Source of the DNA: an uncultured Alphaproteobacteria bacterium
Lineage (GTDB): Bacteria > Pseudomonadota > Alphaproteobacteria > RF32 > CAG-239
Reading direction: 5' to 3'
Assembly: GCA_944391475.1 (NCBI GenBank)
Contig: CALXTR010000005.1
Coordinates: 1-64,000 of the forward strand
Length of the DNA stretch: 64,000 nt
Shown here: piece after piece, positions 16,546-26,428 of the stretch
Layout: every line of letters begins with the position of its first letter
Numbering within the stretch: position 1 is the first letter of the stretch
Program-made: the position numbers and the translations under genes
Notes under the pieces: generated by a model
The model's input: only the letters and a program-made list of their open reading frames with translations
The model's database searches: none
Told to the model about the DNA's origin: nothing

Positions 16546-17922
16546 CTAGCACACGTTCACGGCCAAACCGCCCAGCGAAGTCTCTTTGTACTTATGATTC
16601 ATATCATTACCGGTATCATACATGGTTTTGATAACACTATCTAAAGATACAATGTGAGTACCATCGCCTTTCATTGCAATTCGTGCCGAATTAACCGCTT
16701 TGACCGCCCCCATGGCATTGCGCTCAATACAAGGCACTTGCACCAATCCACCGATTGGATCACAGGTCAAACCAAGATTATGTTCCATCGCAATTTCGGC
16801 GGCATTTTCAATTTGCTTGTTAGTTCCGCCCATTGCCGCTGTTAGACCTGCCGCAGCCATTGAACAAGCCACCCCAACCTCGCCTTGGCAACCCACTTCC
16901 GCTCCCGAGATTGAAGCATTTGAGCGATAAAGGCTACAAATACCCGATGCGGTCAGGAAAAACTTTTTAACTCCTTCTTGAGGAGTAAAACCGGATTTAT
17001 GTACGGCAAAACGCTCATAATAGCGAATAACCGCCGGCATCACTCCGGCCGAGCCCATAGTCGGGGCGGTCACAATCTGTCCACCGGAAGCATTTTCTTC
17101 CGCCACGGCAAAACCCCACAAATTAATCCAGTCCACCATCAGGAGCGGATCATAATCATTATTGCGAAACTTTTCTTCCAAACGCATATAAATTTCATGA
17201 GCTTTGCGCGGCATATTCATCCCACCAGGCAAGATTCCGGTAGCTTTCATTCCTCGTTCAATGGAGGCCTGCATAATCCGATGAATCTTTTCCAAATGCT
17301 CATTAACTTTTTTCTGCCCATGGATAGCCACCTCATTAGCCCACACCAAATCAGAAATTTCCATTTTGTACTTATGACATAGCTTCATTAGTTCATCACA
17401 GCTACTAAAATCATACGGAATTTTATAAGGCTCTCTCTCCACCCGACGATTAATTTCATCGCTTCTGGCAATGGTACCTCCGCCGACCGAGAAATATACT
17501 TCTTCTAAAAGCAAGTTTCCATCTGCGTCAAACGCCTTAAAGCGCATTCCGTTAGAGTGCTCCGGCAAGAATGTTTCTTTTTCAAAGACAATATCCTTAT
17601 CCAAATCAAAATCAATAGCTTTTTCCTGACCGAGGTGCAAAATCTTATCGCGAGCTACAGCCACCACATATGGTTTCTCCGGGTCAATAGCTTCGGCTTC
17701 CAACCCCATAAAACCATAAACTATCGCTTTGATAGTACCATGCCCTTCTCCGGTCAGCGCCAAAGAGCCATAAAGCGTGGTCTCCAAATGAGCAATTTTT
17801 TCAAACAATCCTTTAGCGCGCACATTATCAATATAGCGTTTTGCGGCCCGCATCGGACCAACTGTATGCGAACTCGATGGACCAACCCCAATCGAGAAAA
17901 TCTCTAACAAACTGTAGTACAT
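16546..17922 (-). CDS. sdaA: L-serine dehydratase (single-chain, iron-sulfur)
   Basis: A 458-residue L-serine ammonia-lyase that turns L-serine into pyruvate and ammonia using an oxygen-sensitive [4Fe-4S] cluster. It opens with [20 protein letters not shown], the usual serine-binding start of the beta domain. The alpha domain has [20 protein letters not shown] and the cluster cysteines in [15 protein letters not shown] plus an earlier Cys. Length matches the E. coli single-chain enzymes. It is the last gene of a possible minus-strand operon, 11 bases after the M49-like peptidase gene, which suggests use of released serine as a carbon source. Confidence 0.95.
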   Translation of the reverse strand: MYYSLLEIFSIGVGPSSSHTVGPMRAAKRYIDNVRAKGLFEKIAHLETTLYGSLALTGEGHGTIKAIVYGFMGLEAEAIDPEKPYVVAVARDKILHLGQEKAIDFDLDKDIVFEKETFLPEHSNGMRFKAFDADGNLLLEEVYFSVGGGTIARSDEINRRVEREPYKIPYDFSSCDELMKLCHKYKMEISDLVWANEVAIHGQKKVNEHLEKIHRIMQASIERGMKATGILPGGMNMPRKAHEIYMRLEEKFRNNDYDPLLMVDWINLWGFAVAEENASGGQIVTAPTMGSAGVMPAVIRYYERFAVHKSGFTPQEGVKKFFLTASGICSLYRSNASISGAEVGCQGEVGVACSMAAAGLTAAMGGTNKQIENAAEIAMEHNLGLTCDPIGGLVQVPCIERNAMGAVKAVNSARIAMKGDGTHIVSLDSVIKTMYDTGNDMNHKYKETSLGGLAVNVC

Positions 17923-17933
17923 ATTATCACCAC

Positions 17934-19649
17934 TTAAAAATAAGACTTAATTTCAATATATGGTTTCAAGCCCAATTCCTCATGCAAAGCTGCAATTTTT
18001 GCCGAATATTTGCTCCAAGTTGTATAGCGATCGACAAACTCTTTGGCTTTTGCCGGAGATTTAGAAAGCTGAACCGCAATCGTTTCCTCTAATAACTTAT
18101 TCATTACTAAACCAAATATCTCAAAATTTATATGCAATTTATCATTTTCATCAAACGAAATCGCACGGTTTTCAAGAAGATAATTAAACTGCATCAAATC
18201 AGCCATGCGGTGCGGCATTACAAACACCGGTTTGGCCTTCATAAACAACCGATACACCACCCAAGTTGTATAGATTTTGCGCAGTTGGTCTTCGCTGATA
18301 GTTCCGTTTTTAACATATTCGGGCATAAAGGCAATAGAAGCCACATCGGCTTTGTGCTCCTCAATCATATTTTTGTATTGTCCCAACGCGTTTTGATATT
18401 CAGCTTTGGGCCCTAAGCTATGTGCATTTTCGTGTCCGATAACAAATAAATGGTCCGCCTCCACATCAAAATATTGGTGCAGTTCGGACGCAACCATGCG
18501 CTCCAGAATTTGCTTATATTTTTCCATATCCGCAGATTGACGAACTTGCCGATGATAAACATTGCGCCGCCCACCGCCGGTTTTAACTGCTAGCTTGTCG
18601 TTGTTAGGCAAATTTTGCGCCGTAGTAATCGCACCGCGGCATTGGGCATAATCTCCGGTCAAAGCCACCAAATCCACATCGACCATGGTTTGTTTGAGTT
18701 CACTGTCTTTGCCCACATTTTGCGTATATTTATCTTTGTAAGGCATTAGCTCAGCCAGCTCACTCATATGCTCCTTAAAACGCATAATCAGCTTGGTACC
18801 TTCATGGTTAACAATACCAACCCGAACACCCAACATGTCCTTATTATTAATTTCAATTCCGGCGGCCTGAATTTTTGCCATCAACTCCGGATTATTATAA
18901 ATTGTCTGGGTCAGTTGGTCGTCATAATTCTCGCGCCCGATGGTAAATTCCAAATCATTATCTTGTAAAACCGCCCAATGTTTGTCAGCCAGCATATCCA
19001 TATCTTCATTATTTTGGAGCAAAGCTTGAGCTTGCCAGCCTAAAAAATCTTTGAATTTTTCATCTGTGGTATAATGCGCTGCCACTTCCAATTCATTAGC
19101 CATTTCTGAAAATACGTTCGCAAAATATTCGGTATAATCAATCGCATGAAGTTCATCACCATTGCGGCGCACCATGGTACGAGCACTTAAAATCTTTTGA
19201 ACTTCAGTTTTTTTGCCTTCATCAAGCATTTTAGAGATAATTTCATGGAACTCATGCACGGTCAAATCATCGGGATAAAAATTTCGTCCCATAGAACCAC
19301 TCACTCCCTTAAAAATTTCTACCGGCTTTTCATCAACCCCATTTACCCCCTCAACACCGTTGAGCGAATTAAACAAGCGCAAAGCATAAGCAGCTTGAGT
19401 ATTTCCATCGGCCTCATTTTCCAATGCCCGTTTCATCACACGGTTGAGCTTGTGATCTTGTTCTAAAGATACATCATTCATCATTTTGGCCGCCGCAACC
19501 AAATGTTCCAAAGCCTTTTTGTCGCCGTCACTAAGTTTTTTATAGCCCTCAAAATTACGGTCGACCAAATGAATTTGCCGCATTTTATGCTCAATCATCT
19601 CTTTCAATTCATCTTCGCTGTAGGCAATTTCATAGCTGTTAATCTTCAT
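17934..19649 (-). CDS. M49-like (dipeptidyl peptidase III-type) zinc peptidase
   Basis: A 571-residue putative zinc peptidase. H406-E-N-A-H410 within VIGHENAHSLGPK is an HExxH zinc site, and E430/E431 in NMIEEHKADVASI provides the third ligand about 20 residues later. The pattern HExxHxLGP...EExKADV and an upstream IGRENYDDQL match the bacterial DPP III-like branch, also fused to Nudix domains in plants. Animal DPP III has the longer HELLGH form. Substrates are probably short peptides in the cytoplasm, as no signal peptide is seen. The start overlaps the MEMO/AMMECR1 gene by 11 bases. Specificity is unknown. Confidence 0.8.
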   Translation of the reverse strand: MKINSYEIAYSEDELKEMIEHKMRQIHLVDRNFEGYKKLSDGDKKALEHLVAAAKMMNDVSLEQDHKLNRVMKRALENEADGNTQAAYALRLFNSLNGVEGVNGVDEKPVEIFKGVSGSMGRNFYPDDLTVHEFHEIISKMLDEGKKTEVQKILSARTMVRRNGDELHAIDYTEYFANVFSEMANELEVAAHYTTDEKFKDFLGWQAQALLQNNEDMDMLADKHWAVLQDNDLEFTIGRENYDDQLTQTIYNNPELMAKIQAAGIEINNKDMLGVRVGIVNHEGTKLIMRFKEHMSELAELMPYKDKYTQNVGKDSELKQTMVDVDLVALTGDYAQCRGAITTAQNLPNNDKLAVKTGGGRRNVYHRQVRQSADMEKYKQILERMVASELHQYFDVEADHLFVIGHENAHSLGPKAEYQNALGQYKNMIEEHKADVASIAFMPEYVKNGTISEDQLRKIYTTWVVYRLFMKAKPVFVMPHRMADLMQFNYLLENRAISFDENDKLHINFEIFGLVMNKLLEETIAVQLSKSPAKAKEFVDRYTTWSKYSAKIAALHEELGLKPYIEIKSYF

Positions 19650-21204
19650 CTCTTTTTATCTCCACTGTTCTAAAACGATAAGCCTTAATTTTATCAGACC
19701 AATAACCAGGACTCATACCTGCTTTTAGCTTTAGTTCTTCTAAAAACTCCTTTTTGTCTTTCACCTCGCTCCAAACTGAGGGCAAAAACAAACCTTGACG
19801 ATTACCATCTCTTAAGACGATTCCATCTGTTCCTTGAACAATTTGTTCAAGCAATTCTTTTTCAGAGTTAAATTCAATTTTTTCATACCCGCTCAAAAAA
19901 GAAATTGAAATCGTCAAATCGGGAATTTCTTTAGGCTGAATGGGCTTAAACCTAGGATCCTCCAAAGCCGCTTTACGAGCGTTTTGCGCCACATCATCAG
20001 CGATTGCTTGCCGTGGTAACAAACTACCAATACACCCACGCAAATCGCCATTTTTGGTAATTGTCACAAACGAAGCCCCTTTGTCGAACAAAACATCGGG
20101 ATAATCTTTGCGCGAAACGCTAAAACGCTCACCATTGACCGCAGCCCGCAAACTATGAGCAGCAATTTTTAATAAATCTTGCCCATAAATATTAGCAAAT
20201 GTTTTCAAATTTTCGACTTCTTGTTCAAGCTTGTTTTTTTCCTTTTCCGGCTCTGTTGGCTCACCAAACGACCAAGCCCCATATCCCACCACTTTGCTCA
20301 AATCTCCACTCCCATTTCCTGAGTGAGTAATATCAAGCAAGCGGGCATGCATTTGCATTTTTTTAGCTAAGATGAGAGCCGCATTAATTCCCTCTGCTCC
20401 GCAAGACATCTCTTTAGATAAATTTGCGTTTCCAAGATCAATCATTCGCGCCGTGTGAGCATCTAACACTTCAGCATCTTCTGCCTTATAATAATGAGAC
20501 AAATCAGCCGAAAAGATTAAAAGTGTATTTTTATCATCTAAAAACATACTTAAAGCATCAGCCAATTGCTGTGGTTCAATCTTGCCATATAGCACCGGTA
20601 CAATCTGAAAATTCTGCACAATTTTTTGCAAAAACGGCAATTGCACCTCAATTGAATGCTCTTTCACAAAAGGACGATTATCTTTCGCAAATCCGGGCTT
20701 TTGAGCCAACTCATCAATTTTTTGTTTATCTAATGGAATATTTCCAAGCGGAGTTTTAAAATAGTCATGAGAGGGCACCACCGCCCCACTTACATATTCA
20801 TAATGAGCCGGTCCGACCACCACCACCGTCTTAAAATGTTGCCCATATTTGATTAACTCTGCATAAGCTTTGGCGGCAACTTGAGCCGAATATTTATATC
20901 CGGCGTGGGGAACTATCAGCATTTTTGGCTTGCGCTCATTTAAGTCATACCCAACTTCCAAATATTTTCCAAGTTCTTGGCTCAAGACCTCCGGATTCGC
21001 CGAATAAAACACTCCCGACACCGCTGGTTCTTTATATTTTTCCATTTCTTCTTCTTTGAGACGAAAATCACGAATTAAAGCATTATTAGAAGACATATGG
21101 CGATAAAGATAATCATAATTTAACCACCCTACCACCATCAACAATAAGATGCCGACCACCCAATTAAATTTCTTCTTATTTTCTGTATCATTATCAGATT
21201 CCAT
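19639..21204 (-). CDS. Membrane-anchored MEMO1-AMMECR1 fusion (AmmeMemoRadiSam A and B)
   Basis: A 521-residue fusion. After a short charged start comes one membrane helix (about 15-29), then a MEMO domain (about 65-320), a linker, and an AMMECR1 domain (about 340-518). MEMO shows the metal-site residues known from human MEMO1: His in VPHAGYKYS, His in VGPAHYEY, and Cys in MSCGAEGI, plus FSADLSHYY. AMMECR1 shows GDLRGCIGSLLP and DPRFKPI. ATG 21204 with AGAGGTG upstream is better than GTG 21231. In many genomes these proteins accompany a radical SAM enzyme as the AmmeMemoRadiSam triad; none is visible here. The biochemical role is unknown. Confidence 0.88.
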   Translation of the reverse strand: MESDNDTENKKKFNWVVGILLLMVVGWLNYDYLYRHMSSNNALIRDFRLKEEEMEKYKEPAVSGVFYSANPEVLSQELGKYLEVGYDLNERKPKMLIVPHAGYKYSAQVAAKAYAELIKYGQHFKTVVVVGPAHYEYVSGAVVPSHDYFKTPLGNIPLDKQKIDELAQKPGFAKDNRPFVKEHSIEVQLPFLQKIVQNFQIVPVLYGKIEPQQLADALSMFLDDKNTLLIFSADLSHYYKAEDAEVLDAHTARMIDLGNANLSKEMSCGAEGINAALILAKKMQMHARLLDITHSGNGSGDLSKVVGYGAWSFGEPTEPEKEKNKLEQEVENLKTFANIYGQDLLKIAAHSLRAAVNGERFSVSRKDYPDVLFDKGASFVTITKNGDLRGCIGSLLPRQAIADDVAQNARKAALEDPRFKPIQPKEIPDLTISISFLSGYEKIEFNSEKELLEQIVQGTDGIVLRDGNRQGLFLPSVWSEVKDKKEFLEELKLKAGMSPGYWSDKIKAYRFRTVEIKRDED

Positions 21205-21265
21205 ATCCGCACCTCTGTTGAATTTTGACACTCAACATCATAGAGTTAAGCCCCTTAAAATTTTA

Positions 21266-21943
21266 CTAATTTTGCGCTTTCAAACAATTGTAAAAATCCG
21301 TAAAATCTTCCAAATAAATCACCTCATCACACTTGGTTTCACACTCTTCCCAAATGGCTGTTCCGATTCTAATCGGCAAAGCCCCGCTTGCCAAAGCTGC
21401 CCTACTATCTTGAGGACTATCCCCCACCACCCAAACATTATCACGCGTAATTTCGTTTGGCTTCAAATAACCATTTAAGGCATATAACACTTGTTCTTTG
21501 TGCGGTTTGTCCAAAGGCGCCTCGCCTCCACAGACAATTTTTTCAAAACAGCTCGGCTCAAATAGTAACGAAAGCTCATATTCCAACAACCGACGCTCTT
21601 TGTTGGTCATAACCATTAGCTTTACACCGTGCTCTTGCAACAGTTCCAAGACCTCACGAACATTAGGAAATGTCTTAATCAAACCTTTTACATTTTGCAA
21701 ATATATTTCCGCATATCGGGCATATATCTCATCAGCCTTCTCATGAAAAAAGTTCTTAAAATTAGCCTTAAAAGAAAGATCATGATCACGCACCGACTGC
21801 AAGCTCTCCCAAGTAGGAAGATTTCTCTCGGCAATCACCTGCCTAATTGCAAATAAAAGAGCAGTCTTACTCTCCGCTAACGTATTATCCCAATCAAATA
21901 ATACAAACTTTACTCTCGAAAGATTTAATTCTGACATTGACAA
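21266..21943 (-). CDS. HAD-superfamily phosphatase (phosphoglycolate phosphatase-like)
   Basis: A 225-residue HAD hydrolase. Motif I is FDWDNTLAES (nucleophile and acid Asp). Motif II is VMTNKE, with the Lys of motif III in LDKPHKEQ, and motif IV is VVGDSPQD. The helical cap sits between motifs I and II, as in Gph/PGP-type phosphatases. Motif I has W where most have L/F-DGTL. It precedes the MEMO/AMMECR1 gene by about 60 bases on the same strand and may be the first gene of that operon. The substrate is not determined; phosphoglycolate is only the family's best-known one. Confidence 0.82.
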   Translation of the reverse strand: MSMSELNLSRVKFVLFDWDNTLAESKTALLFAIRQVIAERNLPTWESLQSVRDHDLSFKANFKNFFHEKADEIYARYAEIYLQNVKGLIKTFPNVREVLELLQEHGVKLMVMTNKERRLLEYELSLLFEPSCFEKIVCGGEAPLDKPHKEQVLYALNGYLKPNEITRDNVWVVGDSPQDSRAALASGALPIRIGTAIWEECETKCDEVIYLEDFTDFYNCLKAQN

Positions 21944-22022
21944 TCCTTATTCATATAACAAATTTAAAATAATTAATTTAGCTTATACATTCAAGAAAAT
22001 AGATTTACTTTCATGCAAAAAA

Positions 22023-22050
22023 AATGCCCGAGAAAATATCCTCGGGCATT
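22023..22050 (-). terminator. Rho-independent terminator of serS
   Basis: AATGCCCGAG and CTCGGGCATT pair around an 8-base loop. On the minus strand a run of T follows. It lies 14 bases after the serS stop. Confidence 0.85.
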
Positions 22051-22063
22051 AAATTAGGTTAAA

Positions 22064-23350
22064 TTATTTAGCGTTTTTTCCAATAAACTTCTTACCCATC
22101 ATATAAGGCTGTAGTTTTTCAGGAATACGCACTGTTCCGTCAGCTTGCTGGTGGTTCTCCAAGAACGGCACTAAAACACGCGGTGTTGCAATACCAGTAT
22201 TATTCAACGTGTGAACATACTTAACCTTACCATCAGCATTATCACGATAACGTAAATTTGTCCGTCTGGCTTGCCATTCAGTAATATTGGAGCAGCTATG
22301 TGTTTCGCGGTAACAATTTTGTGTCGGCACCCAAGCTTCCAAATCATACTGACGATATTTCGGCGCCCCCATATCTCCGGTACAAACTTCCAGCACCTGA
22401 TAAGGCAATTCCAAATCCTGCAGCACTTCTTCCGAAATAGCTAACAACTTCTGATGCCATTTTTCGCTCTCGGCAATATCATTTTTACAAATGACAAATT
22501 GCTCTGTTTTCATAAACTGATGAACTCGGGTCAAACCTCGAGTATCCTTTCCGGCTGCCCCAGCTTCACGACGGAAACAAGGAGAGAAACCGGCATATAA
22601 AATCGGCAACTCATTTTCATTTAAGATTTCATCAGCTCTAAGCGAGTTCAAAATAAGTTCTGCCGTACCGGAAAGATAAATATCATCTTGCGGGAGATAA
22701 TAAATTTCATCACGAGAGAAAGGAAGATATCCCTGTCCATATAACGGTTTTTCCTTAGAAATTGAAGGCACGGTAATGGTAGTAAAACCATTCGCCGTCA
22801 ACTTATCTAGCACCAACATATGCATTGCCAATTCCAATCTCGCAAGCTCATTTTTGATAGCATAGGTACGAGACCCCGAAACCTTAGCAATACGTTCCAT
22901 TTCTGACCAGTCGTTCATCTCCATCAACTCGACGTGATCTTTAGGTTCAAAATCAAACGCGCGAGGTGTACCGACTTTTCTGCGCACCACATTAGCAGAA
23001 TCATCAGGTCCGACCGGACTTTCAGGGCTCGGCATATTGGGCATTTTAAGCATCATCAAGTCGAACTCGGCCTGAAGTTTATCAAGTTCTTCCAACTCTT
23101 TTTTGAGCTCCTCACCAATCGCCTTACTCTTGGCAATAATCGCCGGACGCTCCTCATTAGAAGCCGATTTAATAGAATTACTAAGTTTATTTTTCTCCTC
23201 GGACATAGACTGTGATGATGTTTTCAGTTTATTAATATTGAGATAAAGCTGTTCCAACTCATCAATATTGATAATTTTCTCATAGCCTTTTTTAGCCAAA
23301 CCATCACGCACCAATTCCTTATTGGCAATAATATATTTGATATCCAACAT
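22064..23350 (-). CDS. serS: Seryl-tRNA synthetase
   Basis: A 428-residue class II synthetase. The N-terminal part (about 1-105) is the long antiparallel coiled coil that contacts the tRNA-Ser variable arm, beginning MLDIKYIIANKELVRDGLAK. Motif 2 is GFSPCFRREAGAAGKDTRG, and motif 3 is the TLNNTGIATPRVLVPFLENH region. ATG 23350 gives the expected start; the frame extends 45 codons further but these look untranslated and overlap the preceding terminator region. AGGA lies about 12 bases upstream. Confidence 0.96.
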   Translation of the reverse strand: MLDIKYIIANKELVRDGLAKKGYEKIINIDELEQLYLNINKLKTSSQSMSEEKNKLSNSIKSASNEERPAIIAKSKAIGEELKKELEELDKLQAEFDLMMLKMPNMPSPESPVGPDDSANVVRRKVGTPRAFDFEPKDHVELMEMNDWSEMERIAKVSGSRTYAIKNELARLELAMHMLVLDKLTANGFTTITVPSISKEKPLYGQGYLPFSRDEIYYLPQDDIYLSGTAELILNSLRADEILNENELPILYAGFSPCFRREAGAAGKDTRGLTRVHQFMKTEQFVICKNDIAESEKWHQKLLAISEEVLQDLELPYQVLEVCTGDMGAPKYRQYDLEAWVPTQNCYRETHSCSNITEWQARRTNLRYRDNADGKVKYVHTLNNTGIATPRVLVPFLENHQQADGTVRIPEKLQPYMMGKKFIGKNAK

Positions 23351-23437
23351 TTGTATATGTCCTACATTAATTATCATAAAACAACGACATTTTAGCGATT
23401 CCTTCCTCAAATACAAGTAAAATTTATGCTTATAATC

Positions 23438-23473
23438 CCAAAAAAAGCCCCTCAGGCATACTGAGAGGCTTTT
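23438..23473 (-). terminator. Terminator of the pseudopilin operon
   Basis: AAAAAGCCCCTCAG and CTGAGAGGCTTTTT pair with one internal mismatch around GCATA. On the minus strand a T run of at least seven follows. It lies 16 bases beyond the pseudopilin stop and just ahead of serS. Confidence 0.85.
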
Positions 23474-23488
23474 TGATAGCAACAAATC

Positions 23489-26389
23489 CTACCACGGATC
23501 GGTATACTTCAAGGTCGGGTCGTTCAAACGTTTCACATAATCGCTTTCTTTTTCGTCATAACGAACCCGAATACTGGTCAATTGGTCATAACGGTCAATT
23601 AACTCATCATTTTCGAAGTCTGGTTTAGCACTCGAACCAGCAGCGGTCAATTGAGCCTGACTACGACGGTTAAAGTAACAGTAAACGTTTGCAATACCCA
23701 CAATCTGCTGGTTAAACACTTCAAACAAGTTCCACACAATTGTGCTGCTATTAATCTCTGAGGCGCTCAACTCGCCGATTGCCTGCAAATAAACTCTAAA
23801 GTCTTCTGCCGGATAGATAAATCCGATAATACCGCTCCAACCATAGCTTACGCCATTTTTAGTAAAGGCCTTAAGAGACGTATTCAACCAAGTACTCTGT
23901 TGGAATGTCAAGGCATTTCGCCACGGCTCGCTCACACCTCCAGTACCGGTTTTCACCATATTAGGATCACGGTTGTAGGCTAATTCAACCTCATCGGCAT
24001 CAGCCCCTGGACGGTGGCTCTGAACCGGACGTCCGGCTTGAGACATTGCCCAACGAATAGGATTAATAGTTGCCACTTTCAGATATCCCGGAGGACAGCT
24101 CGGTGCCGGAATAAACCCAAGCCACGGTGTAGTAGCACAAGTAAAGTCATTTGAATCACAAGATTCTGCCTTAATCGCTTGCGATACATCTGCGCCACCG
24201 GTAATTTTGTTTACATCATAAGGAAATTGTGACGATTGCACCGGCACACCACTATCATTGGTATCCCAGTTAACACTTTTACCATTAAGCTTTTCCTTAT
24301 AAGTTCCATCCAATACATAAATACCTTTATTAATAAAGTCTGGCAAAATATCACTCAGACGAGCACCGCCTCGAGTTGTCAGCTTAATATCATGCATTAC
24401 CGAGGTATAGGCCGGATTAACTTGGAATTCATCATATTTTACAATTCCGCTATAACCACCGCTGGCAATATCATCATGAAATGCATTGGCATCCATGTCT
24501 TTATTACCAACTACGCGGTCCAACTTCACATAACCGGTATAATTTGCCTTATCACTCTTATTAGCATCTGTAGCTGTATTTCTCTCAAGTTCAATCACAC
24601 CTTTTCGAACATATACACTAGCATCACGATCTCCGCTTGAGAGATAGCTGCCATCTTGTTCTACTTGAAAGATAATATCATCACCGCTGACACTACCATT
24701 ACCACCGGTTGTGCCCTTAGCTCTAACCAATAAGTCCGCACCACCTTTAACACGAACTTCCTTACTATCTTTGTTCACTTCAAACAAGGTAGTATCATTT
24801 TCATCATTGACACTAAAGTTGGCATCATTAACCGATACACCATCCGTATCATTGATTGCCACCATATTAGGATTATTTTGAGACCCCAAAATGATATCAG
24901 GAGATTCAAGTTCAATTTTAGTTCCATTTTTCATTCTGGTTAATTCTTCAGTAATCAAGAAACCGGTAGGTTCAGCAGGATTCGTTGGATTTCCGACCTG
25001 AAAATTATTTACCAAAATATCCACACTATCTTTAGTTGCCTTAAGGTTATAATTCCCATCATCACCCAAACCTGCTTGGAATACCTTTCTAACGTTCAAA
25101 TTATCGATATCTGCAGTCCCTGCCACTGAAATATCTTCATCAAACTGAGCATCACCTTTAACTTGCAACACCACATTATCATCAGGATCGCCGGGAGTTC
25201 CCGCCGCGGTACCGATAGTTACTTTTCCTTCCAAATCGGAAGTTCCGGCCACTTGCAGGTTAGCATCCAAAGTGGTATCTCCTTGAACATTAAGAGTACC
25301 TTTGATGGTTGTATTACCGGTTCCGGCCTCCACAATAAAGTTTTTGTTTGCCGCAGTTAATTCGCCGATAATTTCAGCACTACCTGCTTTGAGCCACTCA
25401 GTAACCTCCAACTGCAAGGTCTTTAATAACTTATCAACCGTAACATTACCATGGAAAGTTGCATCACCGCCAACTTCTACCGTGCCGCCCACATATAAAT
25501 TTCCAGTATCTATATAAATACCGGCACCATCAGTGACATATATAGCTTTATCTTTATCACCCAAACCATCACCATGAACAATCATTTGTTGAATATTGGT
25601 AATTTTATGTCCCCCCATATTCAAATCTGTCATCATGGTGTTCATAAGACCTGCTTCATCTACCTTTTCACGGTGCAAAACATTCTCACGTCCATGGTTA
25701 CCACTGGCAATAGATTCCAAAGAAGTTGCCAAAACAGAGTTATTGCTGGCCCCAGAAGGCTTAAAGCTACCGGCATCAAAATCGCTCAAATCGATTTCCC
25801 ACACACCCTGCACACCATAACCCTTTTTATTATCGGCAAAACCACCGTTAGTACCAATCATTGAAGCAATTCGAGACGCCCTAACACGCGGCATATTTGC
25901 TCCTCTTACCGGGTTTGCCACAATCAACCCCATCAAATCTTGCCTTAAGATACGTTTTTCTCCCGTACTTGGATCTGTATCATCAGATTTAAATACACGC
26001 CTTTTTACGCCCACATCAATGCTTGAGAACAGCATTGTTTTATCATTAAATCCATAGGGCAAATATTCACATAAATGCGCCAAAGGAATATCTTCGTTAT
26101 CATCATCGCCGCTAAAGTTATATTTTTTATTGGCAGCACCACCACTACAATTTGTTTTGACCTCACCGTTAGTCACAATTGTATCATAATTATCACGTAA
26201 GTAAGCATCAACTGCATTTGAAATGGTACGCATTTGTCCGGCCGCGTTGATATCTTGCAATTCACTGGTACGCTCAGCCGCTTTTTTATAAAGCAGCGGA
26301 GTAACCATCGCAATAAGCGCCAACATAGCCAAAGCTTCAATCAGCAGGCTACCTTTTTGGTCTTTTAATTTATTGTTACGAGTAAACAT
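23489..26389 (-). CDS. PilV-like pseudopilin with a long beta-repeat stalk
   Basis: A 966-residue protein with a class III/type IV prepilin signal: KG at 12-13, then SLLIEALAMLALIAMVTPLL with Glu at mature position 5. Prepilin peptidase should cut after Gly13 and leave a hydrophobic helix for pilus assembly. Residues of roughly 270-680 are Gly/Asp/Thr-rich short beta repeats (for example GNVTVDKL, GTLNVQGDTTLDANL, LEGKVTIGTA), like phage tail fibres and shufflon-type PilV adhesins. The C-terminal 200 residues contain Cys and aromatic motifs (APSCPPGYLKV, AYNRDPNMV) and may be a tip domain. It follows a PilM-like gene by 39 bases. A tip adhesin role is inferred. Confidence 0.75.
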   Translation of the reverse strand: MFTRNNKLKDQKGSLLIEALAMLALIAMVTPLLYKKAAERTSELQDINAAGQMRTISNAVDAYLRDNYDTIVTNGEVKTNCSGGAANKKYNFSGDDDNEDIPLAHLCEYLPYGFNDKTMLFSSIDVGVKRRVFKSDDTDPSTGEKRILRQDLMGLIVANPVRGANMPRVRASRIASMIGTNGGFADNKKGYGVQGVWEIDLSDFDAGSFKPSGASNNSVLATSLESIASGNHGRENVLHREKVDEAGLMNTMMTDLNMGGHKITNIQQMIVHGDGLGDKDKAIYVTDGAGIYIDTGNLYVGGTVEVGGDATFHGNVTVDKLLKTLQLEVTEWLKAGSAEIIGELTAANKNFIVEAGTGNTTIKGTLNVQGDTTLDANLQVAGTSDLEGKVTIGTAAGTPGDPDDNVVLQVKGDAQFDEDISVAGTADIDNLNVRKVFQAGLGDDGNYNLKATKDSVDILVNNFQVGNPTNPAEPTGFLITEELTRMKNGTKIELESPDIILGSQNNPNMVAINDTDGVSVNDANFSVNDENDTTLFEVNKDSKEVRVKGGADLLVRAKGTTGGNGSVSGDDIIFQVEQDGSYLSSGDRDASVYVRKGVIELERNTATDANKSDKANYTGYVKLDRVVGNKDMDANAFHDDIASGGYSGIVKYDEFQVNPAYTSVMHDIKLTTRGGARLSDILPDFINKGIYVLDGTYKEKLNGKSVNWDTNDSGVPVQSSQFPYDVNKITGGADVSQAIKAESCDSNDFTCATTPWLGFIPAPSCPPGYLKVATINPIRWAMSQAGRPVQSHRPGADADEVELAYNRDPNMVKTGTGGVSEPWRNALTFQQSTWLNTSLKAFTKNGVSYGWSGIIGFIYPAEDFRVYLQAIGELSASEINSSTIVWNLFEVFNQQIVGIANVYCYFNRRSQAQLTAAGSSAKPDFENDELIDRYDQLTSIRVRYDEKESDYVKRLNDPTLKYTDPW

Positions 26390-26428
26390 TACGTCTCTCC
26401 TTCTGCTTAAAAATTAGCCACATTAAAA

